Shown: positions 43,819 to 52,696, numbered from the stretch's first letter. The stretch: DNA of 64,000 bases from Billgrantia sulfidoxydans (GCF_017868775.1 NZ_CP053381.1:186001-250000); one strand, 5' to 3'. Numbers and translations: made by a program. Notes: generated by a model not told the origin, from the sequence alone.

Positions 43819-45033
43819 TCATAGCCCGATCTGGTGGGCCCGATGGGTAAAGAAGATCCCGCTGGGTGATTCGGCCGGCAGTCTGGCCAGCTCCTCGAAG
43901 GTGCGGGTGTCGTAGACCACCACCTGGTTGCTGTCCCGCGCCGAGATCCAGATGTGCTCGCCGCGCGGGGTGAACTCCTTGTGCAGGATCGATTCCCCCG
44001 GCTCGAGGGTCTCGATCACCTCCAGGGTCTGGGTGTCGATCACCTGCACCCGGCCGTTGTCGGGGTGGGCGAAGGTGACCCACACCTGGCGCTCGTCGGG
44101 GCGGCTCATGACGAAGATCGGCTGGCCCTGCACCGGGATGCGTCCGACCAGCGACCAGTTGTCGCTGTCGGCCACCAGCACCTCGTGGCGCCCCACCGCG
44201 GGGAAGAAGGCCAGGTCGCCGGCCATCGCCCAGCCCTCCAGGTGCGGCATCTTGTAGACCGGCAGGCGCTCCTCGCCGCGGCCGTAGCCGGGCAGGATGC
44301 GCTCCACGCCCTTTTCGGGATGCCACAGGTCGAGCAGGGCCATGCCGTCCTCGCCGAACAGCCCGGCGATATAGTAGCGCCCGTTGCCGCTAATCAGGGC
44401 GTCGTACGGCTCCTGGCCCACGTCTCGGTGCTTGTCGAGCACCGGCTCGTCGCCGCTCATGTCCAGGGTCCAGATCTCACCGGCCTCGAACAGGCTGAAG
44501 ACGAAGCGGTTGCCGGGCGCGTCGACCACGCCCACCACCTTGGCCTGGGCGATGCTGCCGTCGGCCTTCTCGTAGTCGGCCGGCACGTCGGCCACCAGCG
44601 CCAGCGTCTCGCTGTCGAACACCTTCACGCCGCCAGGCTCGTAGTTGCCCACCGCCACGAAGCGGCCGTCCTGCGAGATGGCGCCGCCGATGCTGTTGCC
44701 CGACTGGATGACGCGCCCGGCGATCTCCCCGGTCAGCAGGTCGAGCTTGGTCAGTCCGCCGTCGCGGCCGAAGACGAAGGCGTACCTGGCATCGCGGCTG
44801 AATTTCACCGAGGCGTGGGAGAGGTCGCCGAAGCCGCCGACGTGGCGCAGCACCTCGCGGCGGGTGGTGTCGACCAGCGCCACGCTGCCGCTGGCGCGCT
44901 CGATCACCACGCCGAGGTCGCCGGTGCCACGCAGCTCGCTGCCCGTGGCGGTCTCGGCGGCAGCCGGGCCGGTGGTGAACAGGGCCAGGCCAGCGGCGGC
45001 GAGCAGGCGCGTCATGGGGAGCGAAAGGGGCAT
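43819..45033 (-). CDS. nirF: Heme d1 biosynthesis protein NirF
   Basis: This 404-residue protein starts at ATG 45033, with GGAG upstream, and has a signal peptide to about residue 27 (PAAAETATG). The remainder is an eight-bladed beta-propeller like the d1 domain of NirS but without cytochrome c. It acts in the periplasm, in dihydro-heme d1 maturation. Repeats such as SRDARYAFVFGRDGG and SQDGRFVAVGNYEPGG mark propeller blades. It follows nirC by 14 bases. The longer frame through nirC is a shadow. Confidence 0.92.
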   Translation of the reverse strand: MPLSLPMTRLLAAAGLALFTTGPAAAETATGSELRGTGDLGVVIERASGSVALVDTTRREVLRHVGGFGDLSHASVKFSRDARYAFVFGRDGGLTKLDLLTGEIAGRVIQSGNSIGGAISQDGRFVAVGNYEPGGVKVFDSETLALVADVPADYEKADGSIAQAKVVGVVDAPGNRFVFSLFEAGEIWTLDMSGDEPVLDKHRDVGQEPYDALISGNGRYYIAGLFGEDGMALLDLWHPEKGVERILPGYGRGEERLPVYKMPHLEGWAMAGDLAFFPAVGRHEVLVADSDNWSLVGRIPVQGQPIFVMSRPDERQVWVTFAHPDNGRVQVIDTQTLEVIETLEPGESILHKEFTPRGEHIWISARDSNQVVVYDTRTFEELARLPAESPSGIFFTHRAHQIGL

Positions 45034-45047
45034 GGCGATCTCCAGGG

Positions 45048-45392
45048 TCAGTCGCGTTGCAGCGTTTCCAGGCGGTTGTCGGTGCGCAGGTGATCGGCGA
45101 TCCAGCGTGCCTCCGCCTCGCTGAGCAGGGCCTTCCAGCTCGGCATGGCGCTGCCGGGAATGCCGTGGCGGATGATGTGCGTGAGCGCCTCGGGGCTGAA
45201 GCCCTGCATGCGATCGCGGGGCAGCGCCGGGCCCAGCCCGCCGCGCAGGGTCATGCCGTGGCAGGAGCCGCAGTCCTGGTAGAGCAGGGTCTCGAGCTCG
45301 GCCCGGCGCTCGGGGCCGAGCGCGTCGGCGCCGGCCAGGGCCGGCAGGGCCAGGGTGGTGAAGAGCAGCGACCTCAGGACCGGCGATGTCAT
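45048..45392 (-). CDS. nirC: Cytochrome c NirC
   Basis: This 114-residue protein has a signal peptide (to about 23) and a CGSCH heme c site at Cys41, Cys44 and His45, with a Met ligand in SAMPSW. It is the small cytochrome c that serves NirS maturation or electron supply. It is co-transcribed with nirF and diverges from nirD over a shared DNR-type box. Confidence 0.9.
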   Translation of the reverse strand: MTSPVLRSLLFTTLALPALAGADALGPERRAELETLLYQDCGSCHGMTLRGGLGPALPRDRMQGFSPEALTHIIRHGIPGSAMPSWKALLSEAEARWIADHLRTDNRLETLQRD

Positions 45393-45511
45393 GCAGCACC
45401 TCGCAGCGTGGCGGTGGGTCAGGCAGGGAGCGGGCCGTCGCCGCAGTGTCCCGCCCCGGAAAAGGGCCCGCCTTGACCGTCATCAAGCTCTCGGCAAGTC
45501 GCTCGGGTCTT

Positions 45512-45525
45512 TTGACTTGCGTCAA
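45512..45525. promoter_or_regulatory. DNR/ANR box between nirC and nirD
   Basis: TTGAC-TTGC-GTCAA is a full palindrome with correct N4 spacing, 120 bases upstream of nirC and 90 upstream of nirD. One site could serve both divergent heme d1 units. Confidence 0.7.
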
Positions 45526-45614
45526 CGGCATGGCCGATGGCGGCGTTCTGGCCTGATGTGGCATGTAAGATACCGCTTAAGATCATGTCTCCATCGTCCG
45601 CCCGGTACCTGCCC

Positions 45615-46088
45615 ATGGCCGAACTCGATGCACTCGACCGACGCCTCATCGATGCCTTCCAGCGCGACCTGCCGCTATGCCCGCGGCCCTTCGCCGTCAT
45701 GGCCGAGCGTCTGGGCGTGAGCGAAGCGGAGGTGCTGGCGCGCCTTCATGCGCTCCAGCAGGACGAAGTGCTGAGCCGCGTGGGGCCGGTGTTCGACCAC
45801 GCCCGCGCCGGGGCCAGCCTGCTGGCGGCCGTTTCCGTGCCCGAGGCCGAGCGTGACGCGGTGGCGACGGCGATCAATCGCTCCCCCGGGGTCAATCACA
45901 ACTATGCGAGAGAACACGACTTCAACCTCTGGTTCGTGATGACGGCCGCCGACGAGAACCAGCTCGAGGCACGCCTGGAGGCGCTGGAGGAGGAGCTCGG
46001 CCGGCCGCTGCTGCGCCTGCCGATGGTCGAGGGTTACCACATCGACCTTGGCTTCCCGATCCCCTGGGACGAGCTGGAGGCGCCATGA
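45615..46088 (+). CDS. nirD: Siroheme decarboxylase subunit NirD
   Basis: This AsnC-like protein (157 residues from ATG 45615, MAELDALDRRL) belongs to the NirDLGH complex that removes two side chains of siroheme to give 12,18-didecarboxysiroheme. It shows the helix-turn-helix-like MAERLGVSEAEVLARL and the VNHNYAREHDFNLWFV motif near 95. An alternative start at ATG 45585 cannot be excluded. It overlaps nirL (ATGA). Confidence 0.88.
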   Translation: MAELDALDRRLIDAFQRDLPLCPRPFAVMAERLGVSEAEVLARLHALQQDEVLSRVGPVFDHARAGASLLAAVSVPEAERDAVATAINRSPGVNHNYAREHDFNLWFVMTAADENQLEARLEALEEELGRPLLRLPMVEGYHIDLGFPIPWDELEAP

Positions 46089-46606
46089 CGCGGCTCTCGT
46101 CGCATCTCCTTCCCCCCCAGGCCAGGACGGCGTCGCTGCGCCTACGTGCGCTGCTGGAGCGCGGCCTGCCGCTGACCGAGCGCCCCTGGCGCGCGCTCGC
46201 CGAGCAGTGCGGCATGAGCGAAGGCGAGGTGCTGGCCTGGGTCGAGCGCTGGCAGCAGCAGGGGATGATCAAGCGCTTGGGGCTGGTGGTGCGCCATCAT
46301 GCCCTGGGCATTCGCGCCAACGCCATGGTGGTGTGGGACCTGCCCGACGAGCACGTGAGCGAAGTGGGCCGGCGGCTGGCCGCGGAGCCCGCGGTGACGC
46401 TCTGCTACCGCCGTCGTCGCCAGCCGCCCGAGTGGCCCTACAACCTGTTCTGCATGATCCACGGCAGCCACCGCGAGCGGGTGCTGGCGGCGCTCGACGA
46501 GATCGTAGGGCGCCACGGCCTGCAGGGCATCCCCCGCCGCGTGCTGTTCAGCCACAAGGCCTACAAGCAGTGCGGCGGCCGCTACACCCACGAGGAAGAG
46601 CCATGA
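46085..46606 (+). CDS. nirL: Siroheme decarboxylase subunit NirL
   Basis: This 173-residue AsnC-like subunit has LAEQCGMSEGEVLAWV near the start and CYRRRRQPPEWPYNLFCMIHG near 110, typical of the NirL/NirH branch, which carries a substrate-site histidine. It overlaps both neighbours by 4 bases, so NirD, L and G are coupled in translation. Assignment to NirL over NirH rests on gene order and on the KAYKQCGGRY ending. Confidence 0.85.
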   Translation: MTRLSSHLLPPQARTASLRLRALLERGLPLTERPWRALAEQCGMSEGEVLAWVERWQQQGMIKRLGLVVRHHALGIRANAMVVWDLPDEHVSEVGRRLAAEPAVTLCYRRRRQPPEWPYNLFCMIHGSHRERVLAALDEIVGRHGLQGIPRRVLFSHKAYKQCGGRYTHEEEP

Positions 46607-47085
46607 GCGGCGAGCGCGTCTCCCGGCCGGAGCCGGCCGAACTCGACGACGCCGACCGGCGCATCGTCAACCGCCTGCAGGAGGGCCTGCCGCTGTGCGA
46701 GCGGCCCTACGCCTTCGTCGCCGCCGAGCTGGCGCTCTCCGAGGGGGAGCTGCTCTATCGCCTCGAGCGGCTGCTCGAAGCCGGAGTACTCAGCCGCTTC
46801 GGGCCCATGTACCACGCCGAGCGCCTGGGCGGCGGCCTGACCCTGGCGGCGCTGGCGGTGCCGGAAGCCGATTACGAGCGAGTCATCGCGGCGGTCAACG
46901 CCTTCCCCGAGGTCGCCCACAACTACCGCCGCGAGCACCGCCTCAACATGTGGTTCGTGCTGGCCACCGAGACGCCGCAGCGCATCGGCGAGGTGATCGC
47001 GGCGATCGAAGCCGCCACCGGCCTTGCGGTGTTCAACATGCCCAAGCAGGAGGAATTCCATGTCCGACTCCACCTGCCCGTCTGA
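46603..47085 (+). CDS. nirG: Siroheme decarboxylase subunit NirG
   Basis: This 160-residue AsnC-like protein starts MSGERVSRPEPAEL, overlapping the nirL stop. It is close to NirD in pattern (AHNYRREHRLNMWFV near 108). I call it NirG by order (D-L-G-H). It lacks the DWPYNLF motif of the L/H pair. Confidence 0.85.
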   Translation: MSGERVSRPEPAELDDADRRIVNRLQEGLPLCERPYAFVAAELALSEGELLYRLERLLEAGVLSRFGPMYHAERLGGGLTLAALAVPEADYERVIAAVNAFPEVAHNYRREHRLNMWFVLATETPQRIGEVIAAIEAATGLAVFNMPKQEEFHVRLHLPV

Positions 47086-47608
47086 GCCGCCTGCCGTCGC
47101 CGCGGACTCGGATGGCCTGGATGAGCTCGATCGCGCCATCGTGCTGGCCACTCAGGCCGGCCTGCCGCTGGTACCGGACCCCTGGGGCGCGGTGGGCAGC
47201 CCGTTGGGCCTGGCCGGCAACGAGGTGCGCGCGCGCATGCAGCGCATGATCGACAGCGGCGTGATTCGCCGTATTGCCGCGGTGCCCAACCACTACCGCC
47301 TGGGCTACATGGCCAACGGCATGAGCGTGTGGGACGTCGACGACGCTCGCATCGACCGGCTCGGGCGCGAGGTGGCCGCCGTTCCGGGGGTCAGCCACTG
47401 CTACCGCCGGCCGCGCCACCTGCCCGACTGGCCCTACAACCTGTTCGTCATGCTGCATGGGCACACGCGCGACGAGGTCGAGCGCCAGGCCGAGGCGCTG
47501 CACGAGCGGCTCGGCGAGGCCTGCCGCGACTACCGCATCCTGTACAGCACGCGCATTCTCAAGAAGACCGGCCTGCGGCTCGTCCGCCGACCCGGCCCGC
47601 CGCGCTGA
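47060..47608 (+). CDS. nirH: Siroheme decarboxylase subunit NirH
   Basis: This 182-residue AsnC-like protein starts at ATG 47060, with GGAGG upstream, overlapping nirG by 26 bases. It has CYRRPRHLPDWPYNLFVMLHG and ILYSTRILKKTGLRL, as in NirL/NirH. It completes the four-subunit siroheme decarboxylase set. Confidence 0.87.
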   Translation: MSDSTCPSEPPAVAADSDGLDELDRAIVLATQAGLPLVPDPWGAVGSPLGLAGNEVRARMQRMIDSGVIRRIAAVPNHYRLGYMANGMSVWDVDDARIDRLGREVAAVPGVSHCYRRPRHLPDWPYNLFVMLHGHTRDEVERQAEALHERLGEACRDYRILYSTRILKKTGLRLVRRPGPPR

Positions 47609-47636
47609 GGTTCGCTCAGCGCCAGAGGAGGTTTGC

Positions 47637-48851
47637 ATGTTTCGCGTCACCCGCTACGTCAAGTCGCTGCTCGAGCCCGCGATCCCCGATCACGCCACCG
47701 CGGGGCCGGCCGCCAAGCCCCCCGGGCCGGTGGTGATCTGGAACCTGATCCGACGCTGCAACCTGACCTGCAAGCACTGCTACACGGTGTCGGCGGACGT
47801 CGACTTCCAGGGCGAACTTTCCACCGACGAGGTCTTCACCGTCCTCGACGACCTCAAGCGCTTCCGCGTGCCGGCGCTGATCCTCTCCGGCGGCGAGCCG
47901 CTGATGCGGCCCGACATCTTCGAGATCTCCCGGCGCGCCCGCGAACTCGGCATCTACACCGGGCTCTCCACCAACGGCACCCTGATCGACGAGCGCAACA
48001 TCGCGCGCATCGCCGAGTGCGGTTACGACTACGTGGGCATCAGCATCGACGGCCTCGAGGCCACCCATGACGAGTTCCGCCGCCGAAAGGGCGCGTTTCG
48101 CGAGTCGATGCATGCGGTGAAGCTGTGCAAGCAGCACGGCATCAAGGTGGGGCTGCGCTTCACCCTGACCCAGCAGAACTACGAGCAGCTCGATGCCATC
48201 CTGGCGCTGATCGAGGAGCACGACGTCGACAAGTTCTACCTCTCGCACCTCAACTACGGCGGGCGCGGACACCGCCACCGCAAGCAGGACGCCTGGTACC
48301 GGATGACCCGCGACGCCATGACGCGGCTGTTCGACCACTGCCGTGACGAACTCGAGCGCGGCGTCGAGCGCGAGTACGTTACCGGCAACAACGACGCCGA
48401 CGGTCCCTTCCTGCTGATGTGGGCCCGCGAGCATTTCCCCGACCGGGCCGAGGCGCTGGAGCGGCGCCTGCTCGACTGGGGTGGCAACGCCTCGGGGGAG
48501 CACATCGCCAACATCGACAACCTGGGCACGGTGCACCCGGACACCTTCTGGTGGGACCACGACCTCGGCAACGTGCGCCAGCGCCCCTTCTCCGAGATCT
48601 GGCGCGACAGCCAGGATGCGCTGATGCAGGGCTTCCGCCAGCGTCCGCGTCCGCTCAAGGGGCGCTGCGCGGAGTGTTGCTTTCTTTCCATCTGCAACGG
48701 CAATACCCGGGTGCGGGCTTGGAAGGTGACCGGCGACCCCTGGGAGGAGGATCCCGGCTGCTACCTCAGCAACGCGGAGATCGGCGTCGAGCCGAGTCGG
48801 CAGCGCCGCGTGGCCGCCCCGTTCGATGCCATCCAGGCCATTGAGCTCTGA
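47637..48851 (+). CDS. nirJ: Heme d1 biosynthesis radical SAM protein NirJ
   Basis: This 404-residue radical-SAM enzyme installs the carbonyl groups of heme d1 by removing propionates. CNLTCKHCY supplies the cluster at Cys41, Cys45 and Cys48; ILSGGEPL is the SAM motif. A second cluster site is suggested by the C-terminal CAECCFLSICNGN and a later Cys. It starts at ATG 47637 after AGGAGG, not at the upstream frame. Confidence 0.93.
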   Translation: MFRVTRYVKSLLEPAIPDHATAGPAAKPPGPVVIWNLIRRCNLTCKHCYTVSADVDFQGELSTDEVFTVLDDLKRFRVPALILSGGEPLMRPDIFEISRRARELGIYTGLSTNGTLIDERNIARIAECGYDYVGISIDGLEATHDEFRRRKGAFRESMHAVKLCKQHGIKVGLRFTLTQQNYEQLDAILALIEEHDVDKFYLSHLNYGGRGHRHRKQDAWYRMTRDAMTRLFDHCRDELERGVEREYVTGNNDADGPFLLMWAREHFPDRAEALERRLLDWGGNASGEHIANIDNLGTVHPDTFWWDHDLGNVRQRPFSEIWRDSQDALMQGFRQRPRPLKGRCAECCFLSICNGNTRVRAWKVTGDPWEEDPGCYLSNAEIGVEPSRQRRVAAPFDAIQAIEL

Positions 48852-48939
48852 CACGAACAGAGCCGACGAACGAACCCTGCAACCCTGCACAAGAAAACGA
48901 ATGCCAAGACCGCGTTGACGCTTCGGGGAGAGGCCGACC

Positions 48940-49791
48940 ATGACCACACACCGCCATTCGCGATACCTCAGTTTCGCCCACGACGAGGCGCCGCTGGCCC
49001 CCGGCGAAGTCGCCATCGTCGGTGCCGGCCCGGGCGATCCGGGCCTGCTGACCCTGCGCGCGCTGTCGCTGCTGCAGCAGGCCGATTGCCTGGTGTTCGA
49101 CCGCCTGGTGTCCGAGGAGGTATTGGCTCTGGCCCGCCCCGAGGCGGTGCGCTACTACGTGGGCAAGGCCTCGAGCCATCACTCGCTGCCCCAGGAGCAA
49201 ACCAACGCCCTGCTGGTCGAGCTGGCCCTCGAGGGCAAGCGGGTGCTGCGCCTCAAGGGTGGCGACCCTTACATCTTCGGCCGCGGCGGCGAGGAGGCCG
49301 AGCACCTGGTCGCCTGCGGCGTCGGCTTTCGCGTGGTACCGGGCATCACTTCGGCCTCGGGCTGCTCGAGCTACGCCGGGTTTCCGCTCACCCACCGCGA
49401 TCATGCCCAGAGCGTCACCTTCGTCACCGGCCACGCCAAGGCCGACGGTGAACTGGCGCTGGACTGGGCCGCGCTGGCGGTGCCGCACCACACGGCGGTG
49501 TTCTACATGGGCCTGGCCAATGCCGCGTTGATCAGCACCGAGCTGCAGCGCCACGGCCTGCCGGCGGACCATCCGGTGGCCCTGGTGGAGCGCGGCACGA
49601 CGCCTGGGCAGCGCCACGTGCTGTCCACCCTGGGTGAGCTGGAGGAGGCGATCGAGCGCGAGGCGCTCAAGCCGCCGACGCTGATCGTGGTGGGCGAGGT
49701 GGTGCGCCTGGCCGACACCCTGGGGCCCGGAATGACGACGATGGCACGCCACGGCGTGACACCGATGGATGGCCGGAGGCTGGCCGTATGA
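48940..49791 (+). CDS. nirE: Uroporphyrinogen-III C-methyltransferase NirE
   Basis: This 283-residue SAM-dependent methyltransferase makes precorrin-2, the branch point for siroheme and heme d1. VAIVGAGPGDPGLLTLRA near the start and RLKGGDPYIFGRGGEE near 105 are the SUMT motifs. It lacks the dehydrogenase part of CysG, as expected for NirE. It is coupled to nirN by overlapping ATGA. Confidence 0.9.
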   Translation: MTTHRHSRYLSFAHDEAPLAPGEVAIVGAGPGDPGLLTLRALSLLQQADCLVFDRLVSEEVLALARPEAVRYYVGKASSHHSLPQEQTNALLVELALEGKRVLRLKGGDPYIFGRGGEEAEHLVACGVGFRVVPGITSASGCSSYAGFPLTHRDHAQSVTFVTGHAKADGELALDWAALAVPHHTAVFYMGLANAALISTELQRHGLPADHPVALVERGTTPGQRHVLSTLGELEEAIEREALKPPTLIVVGEVVRLADTLGPGMTTMARHGVTPMDGRRLAV

Positions 49792-51317
49792 GGCGCATAC
49801 TGCCGCTATTCGCCGTTCTGCTGGGCCTGGCACTGCCCGTTTCGTCGCTGGCGCAGGCCGATGCGCCGGACCCCACCATGCTCTACCATCAGCACTGCGC
49901 CGCCTGCCACGGTGTCGATCGGCTGGGCGGCATCGGCCCCGCACTGCTGCCCGACAACCTCTCACGGCTGAAGCCGGCCGAGGCCGTCGAGGTGATCCGC
50001 GGTGGCCGCCTCGCCACGCAGATGCCGGCCTTCGGCGAGATGCTCGGCGAGGCCGAGGTCGGCGCCCTGGCCGAGTGGATCTACGCGCGGCCCGAGGTCG
50101 AACCGAGCTGGAGCGATGCGGACATCCTGGCCAGCCACGTGGTCAACCACTACCACGGGACGCTGCCCGACGAGCCGGTGTTCGAGGTGGAGGATCTCAA
50201 GAATTTGTTCGTCGTAGTCGAGATCGGCGACCACCACGTCAGCCTACTCGACGGCGACCGCTTCGAGCGCATCGCCCGCTTCCCCAGCCGCTACGCCCTG
50301 CACGGCGGGCCCAAGTACTCGCCGGATGGCCGCTACGTCTACTTCGGTTCCCGCGATGGCTGGGTGACCAAGTACGACATCTACAACCTCGAGGTCACCG
50401 CCGAGGTGCGCGCCGGCATCAACATGCGCAACATCGCCGTTTCCGCCGATGGCAATTACGTGCTGGCCGGCAATTACTTGCCTCATTCGCTGGTGCTGCT
50501 CGATGCGCGCAACCTCGAACTGATCGCCAGCATTCCGGTGGAGGGGCTCGACGGCGACACCTCGCGGGTCAGCGCCGTCTACACCGCGCCGCCGCGCAAC
50601 AGTTTCGTCGTCGCGCTCAAGGACATCCCCGAGGTGTGGGAGATCCGTTGGCCCGAGGAGCGGGCCGCAGGCGACGAGGCGCTGGTCGGTGACTTCGCCC
50701 TGCACCGCATGGCGGCGCCGGACTACCTCGATGACTTCTTCTTCGACCCCGGTTACCGCTACCTGGTGGGGGCGGCGCGTGGCGGACAGGGTGGGCAGGT
50801 GTTCGACCTGGACAGCGAAGCCAAGGTCGCCGACCTGCCGTTGGAGGGCATGCCGCATCTCGGCGCCGGTATCACCTGGGAGCTGGATGGCCGCCGGGTG
50901 ATGGCGATACCGCACATCGACCGCGGCCAGGTCTCGGTGTTCGACATGAGCGACTGGTCGCTGGTCAGCGAGATCGCGACCGACGGCCCCGGCTTCTTCA
51001 TGCGCAGCCACGCCAACTCACCCTATGCCTGGGTCGACGTCTTCTTCGGCCCCAACCACGACCGCATCCACGTGATCGACAAGCGGACCCTGGAGATCGT
51101 CGAGACGCTGATTCCCGAGCCGGGCAAGACCGCCGCCCACGTCGAGTTCGACCGCCGCGGCGAGACCCTACTGCTAAGCATCTGGGACAACGACGGCTAC
51201 CTGCTGTGGCTCGACGCCAACACCCTGGAGGAGCTGGGGCGCATGCCGATGAACAAGCCCTCGGGCAAGTACAACGTGTGGAACAAGACCCAGTACGAAG
51301 AGGGCACCAGCCATTAA
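49788..51317 (+). CDS. nirN: NirN, dihydro-heme d1 dehydrogenase/cytochrome
   Basis: This 509-residue periplasmic protein has a signal peptide (to about 23), a cytochrome c domain (CAACHG with Cys37, Cys40 and His41) and a d1-type eight-bladed propeller. It catalyses the last step of heme d1 formation before transfer to NirS. NirS is about the same size; I choose NirN from operon position after nirE and its short N-terminus. It is the last gene of the nirDLGHJEN unit. Confidence 0.87.
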   Translation: MRRILPLFAVLLGLALPVSSLAQADAPDPTMLYHQHCAACHGVDRLGGIGPALLPDNLSRLKPAEAVEVIRGGRLATQMPAFGEMLGEAEVGALAEWIYARPEVEPSWSDADILASHVVNHYHGTLPDEPVFEVEDLKNLFVVVEIGDHHVSLLDGDRFERIARFPSRYALHGGPKYSPDGRYVYFGSRDGWVTKYDIYNLEVTAEVRAGINMRNIAVSADGNYVLAGNYLPHSLVLLDARNLELIASIPVEGLDGDTSRVSAVYTAPPRNSFVVALKDIPEVWEIRWPEERAAGDEALVGDFALHRMAAPDYLDDFFFDPGYRYLVGAARGGQGGQVFDLDSEAKVADLPLEGMPHLGAGITWELDGRRVMAIPHIDRGQVSVFDMSDWSLVSEIATDGPGFFMRSHANSPYAWVDVFFGPNHDRIHVIDKRTLEIVETLIPEPGKTAAHVEFDRRGETLLLSIWDNDGYLLWLDANTLEELGRMPMNKPSGKYNVWNKTQYEEGTSH

Positions 51318-51335
51318 TTGTGCTGAGGCGGGCTG

Positions 51336-51361
51336 TTGTCCATTTGGACAAGTTTATTTTT
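51336..51361 (+). terminator. Small hairpin after the nir operon
   Basis: TTGTCC-ATTT-GGACAA forms a 6-bp perfect stem followed by GTTTATTTTTGTT, consistent with a Rho-independent terminator 18 bases past nirN. Confidence 0.5.
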
Positions 51362-51430
51362 GTTCCATTCTTGGATATTTTGAAAAAAAGTATAAGAAAC
51401 AGAAGCAGGCTTGGATGCAGGGGGACGAGA

Positions 51431-52096
51431 ATGATGGATGACAAGCTCAGTGGCATCTTTATTGTCACGGATGCAAGTCCACAGAGCCAGCTGTTTAACC
51501 ACTATGTGGCGGACCACCTTAACTGTTCTGTGCGCATTGTAGATAAGGAAGAGCTAGTACAAGAAAACATTGCTGATGTGCTTGTTTTGCTCGATGCCGA
51601 CCACATTGATGGCAGTACGCTCAAGCAGTGTCAGGACCAGGCGACTTCCAGTGAAGGCGTGGCCATGGCAATGCTGAATCTCCGTGACGATGAGCATGCT
51701 ATTAATTTTTTCTTCAATTACAACTTGACGGGCTGCTTTTACCGCAGGGACTCGCTGGAGCAGATTTGCCGTGGATTGGAGATACTCCTGGATGGGGGGC
51801 TCTGGATGTCGCGTTCGCTGATGTCGCGCTTGATCACCAGTTATCGCGATCACCGGCTGGGCTCTTACCAACCCCCAATGGGCCTGTCTCACCGAGAGCT
51901 GGATGTGATCGCTCAGCTGGCCTCGGGCGCTTCGAACAGAGAGATTGCCGACATACTCTTCGTCAGCGAGCATACGGTCAAGACGCACTTGTATAACGTC
52001 TACCGTAAGATTGGGGTGCACAGTCGTCTCCAGGCAATGGCCTGGGCCCGGCACAACTTGGTGGGATTGGAGCGTTATGCCGGGCGCGCTTGCTGA
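51431..52096 (+). CDS. CsgD-like LuxR-family response regulator
   Basis: This 221-residue regulator starts at ATG 51431 (MMDDKLSGIFIVTD), with GGGGGA upstream. The N-terminal domain (1-130) is like CsgD receiver domains, without a clear phosphoacceptor set, and the C-terminal LuxR helix-turn-helix has LSHRELDVIAQLASG and FVSEHTVKTHLYNVYRKIG. CsgD proteins control curli and biofilm. GC content is lower than its neighbours'. It sits between nir and DNR-boxed genes, so it may connect anaerobic respiration to surface growth, which is inference. Confidence 0.8.
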   Translation: MMDDKLSGIFIVTDASPQSQLFNHYVADHLNCSVRIVDKEELVQENIADVLVLLDADHIDGSTLKQCQDQATSSEGVAMAMLNLRDDEHAINFFFNYNLTGCFYRRDSLEQICRGLEILLDGGLWMSRSLMSRLITSYRDHRLGSYQPPMGLSHRELDVIAQLASGASNREIADILFVSEHTVKTHLYNVYRKIGVHSRLQAMAWARHNLVGLERYAGRAC

Positions 52097-52115
52097 AGAT
52101 GAGCGAAGCCCAGGC

Positions 52116-52598
52116 TTAGGCAAGCAATTCTTCCTTAATACGCTGTGCCACTCGGTTCTGCTCAATGAACCGATGGAGTGACTTTCGTATCTCGTTGGTG
52201 CAGCAGAAGCGGAGCTGGTCTTCATAGAAGCGAAAGGACGCTTGCGTATCGAGGAGCGCCTGCGTCAGGAGGCGCCTGACCCCCTCGTCCTCATTGACAA
52301 AGAACTGGCTGGGGAAGGTATCCATCGGTCCTACGGCTCTTTGGCGCGTGAAAATTTTCCTTTCGGCGTGTGGCATCATTTGGCTGAGCAGGTGACGAAG
52401 CGTGTCTAACCGCTCCTCGCATTCGATACCGAACAAGGCCATCACCAGGCTGATGTCTTGCCGGCCAGGAAGAAATCCTAGCGCAAGCTTGCGATAACGG
52501 CCGAGTTCGTGGAGCTCGTGTTGGTAAAGTCTTAGAAGCTGGCTCTGGGGAAGAGTGTCACTGTCGCAGCGAGGTAAGGCGAATAGGGGCGCTGTCAT
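52116..52598 (-). CDS. Helical protein of unknown function with DNR box
   Basis: This 160-residue protein (MTAPLFALPRCDSDTLPQ) is helical throughout, with scattered His and Glu residues (HELHELGRY, ECEERLDTLRH) that recall ferritin-like or hemerythrin-like metal sites. I do not recognise the family. A perfect DNR-type box lies 85 bases upstream. Its position between nir and nnrS/nor suggests an NO- or metal-related role, which is inference. It loosely resembles the protein at 40226-40684. Confidence 0.55.
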   Translation of the reverse strand: MTAPLFALPRCDSDTLPQSQLLRLYQHELHELGRYRKLALGFLPGRQDISLVMALFGIECEERLDTLRHLLSQMMPHAERKIFTRQRAVGPMDTFPSQFFVNEDEGVRRLLTQALLDTQASFRFYEDQLRFCCTNEIRKSLHRFIEQNRVAQRIKEELLA

Positions 52599-52682
52599 GA
52601 GGCGGGTTCTCCAAAGTCTTGAGCTGCCGGTTCCATAACGTCTTTGAGCGTTGTTAATCTACCGAGCTTGGAGTTGGCTATG

Positions 52683-52696
52683 TTGACGAGCATCAA
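52683..52696. promoter_or_regulatory. DNR box between the 52116 gene and nnrS
   Basis: TTGAC-GAGC-ATCAA is, on the other strand, TTGAT-GCTC-GTCAA, a perfect DNR-type match. It lies 85 bases from the minus-strand gene start (52598) and 200 from nnrS (52897). Confidence 0.7.

Noticed and set aside
43954-45093. A 379-codon plus-strand frame opposite nirF
   Set aside because: NirF is well supported; this frame is a compositional shadow rich in His, Ala, Leu and Val.
49788-51317. Calling this gene nirS
   Set aside because: It shares the c plus d1 layout, but its short N-terminus and place as last gene after nirE fit nirN; no certain NirS-specific residues were identified.
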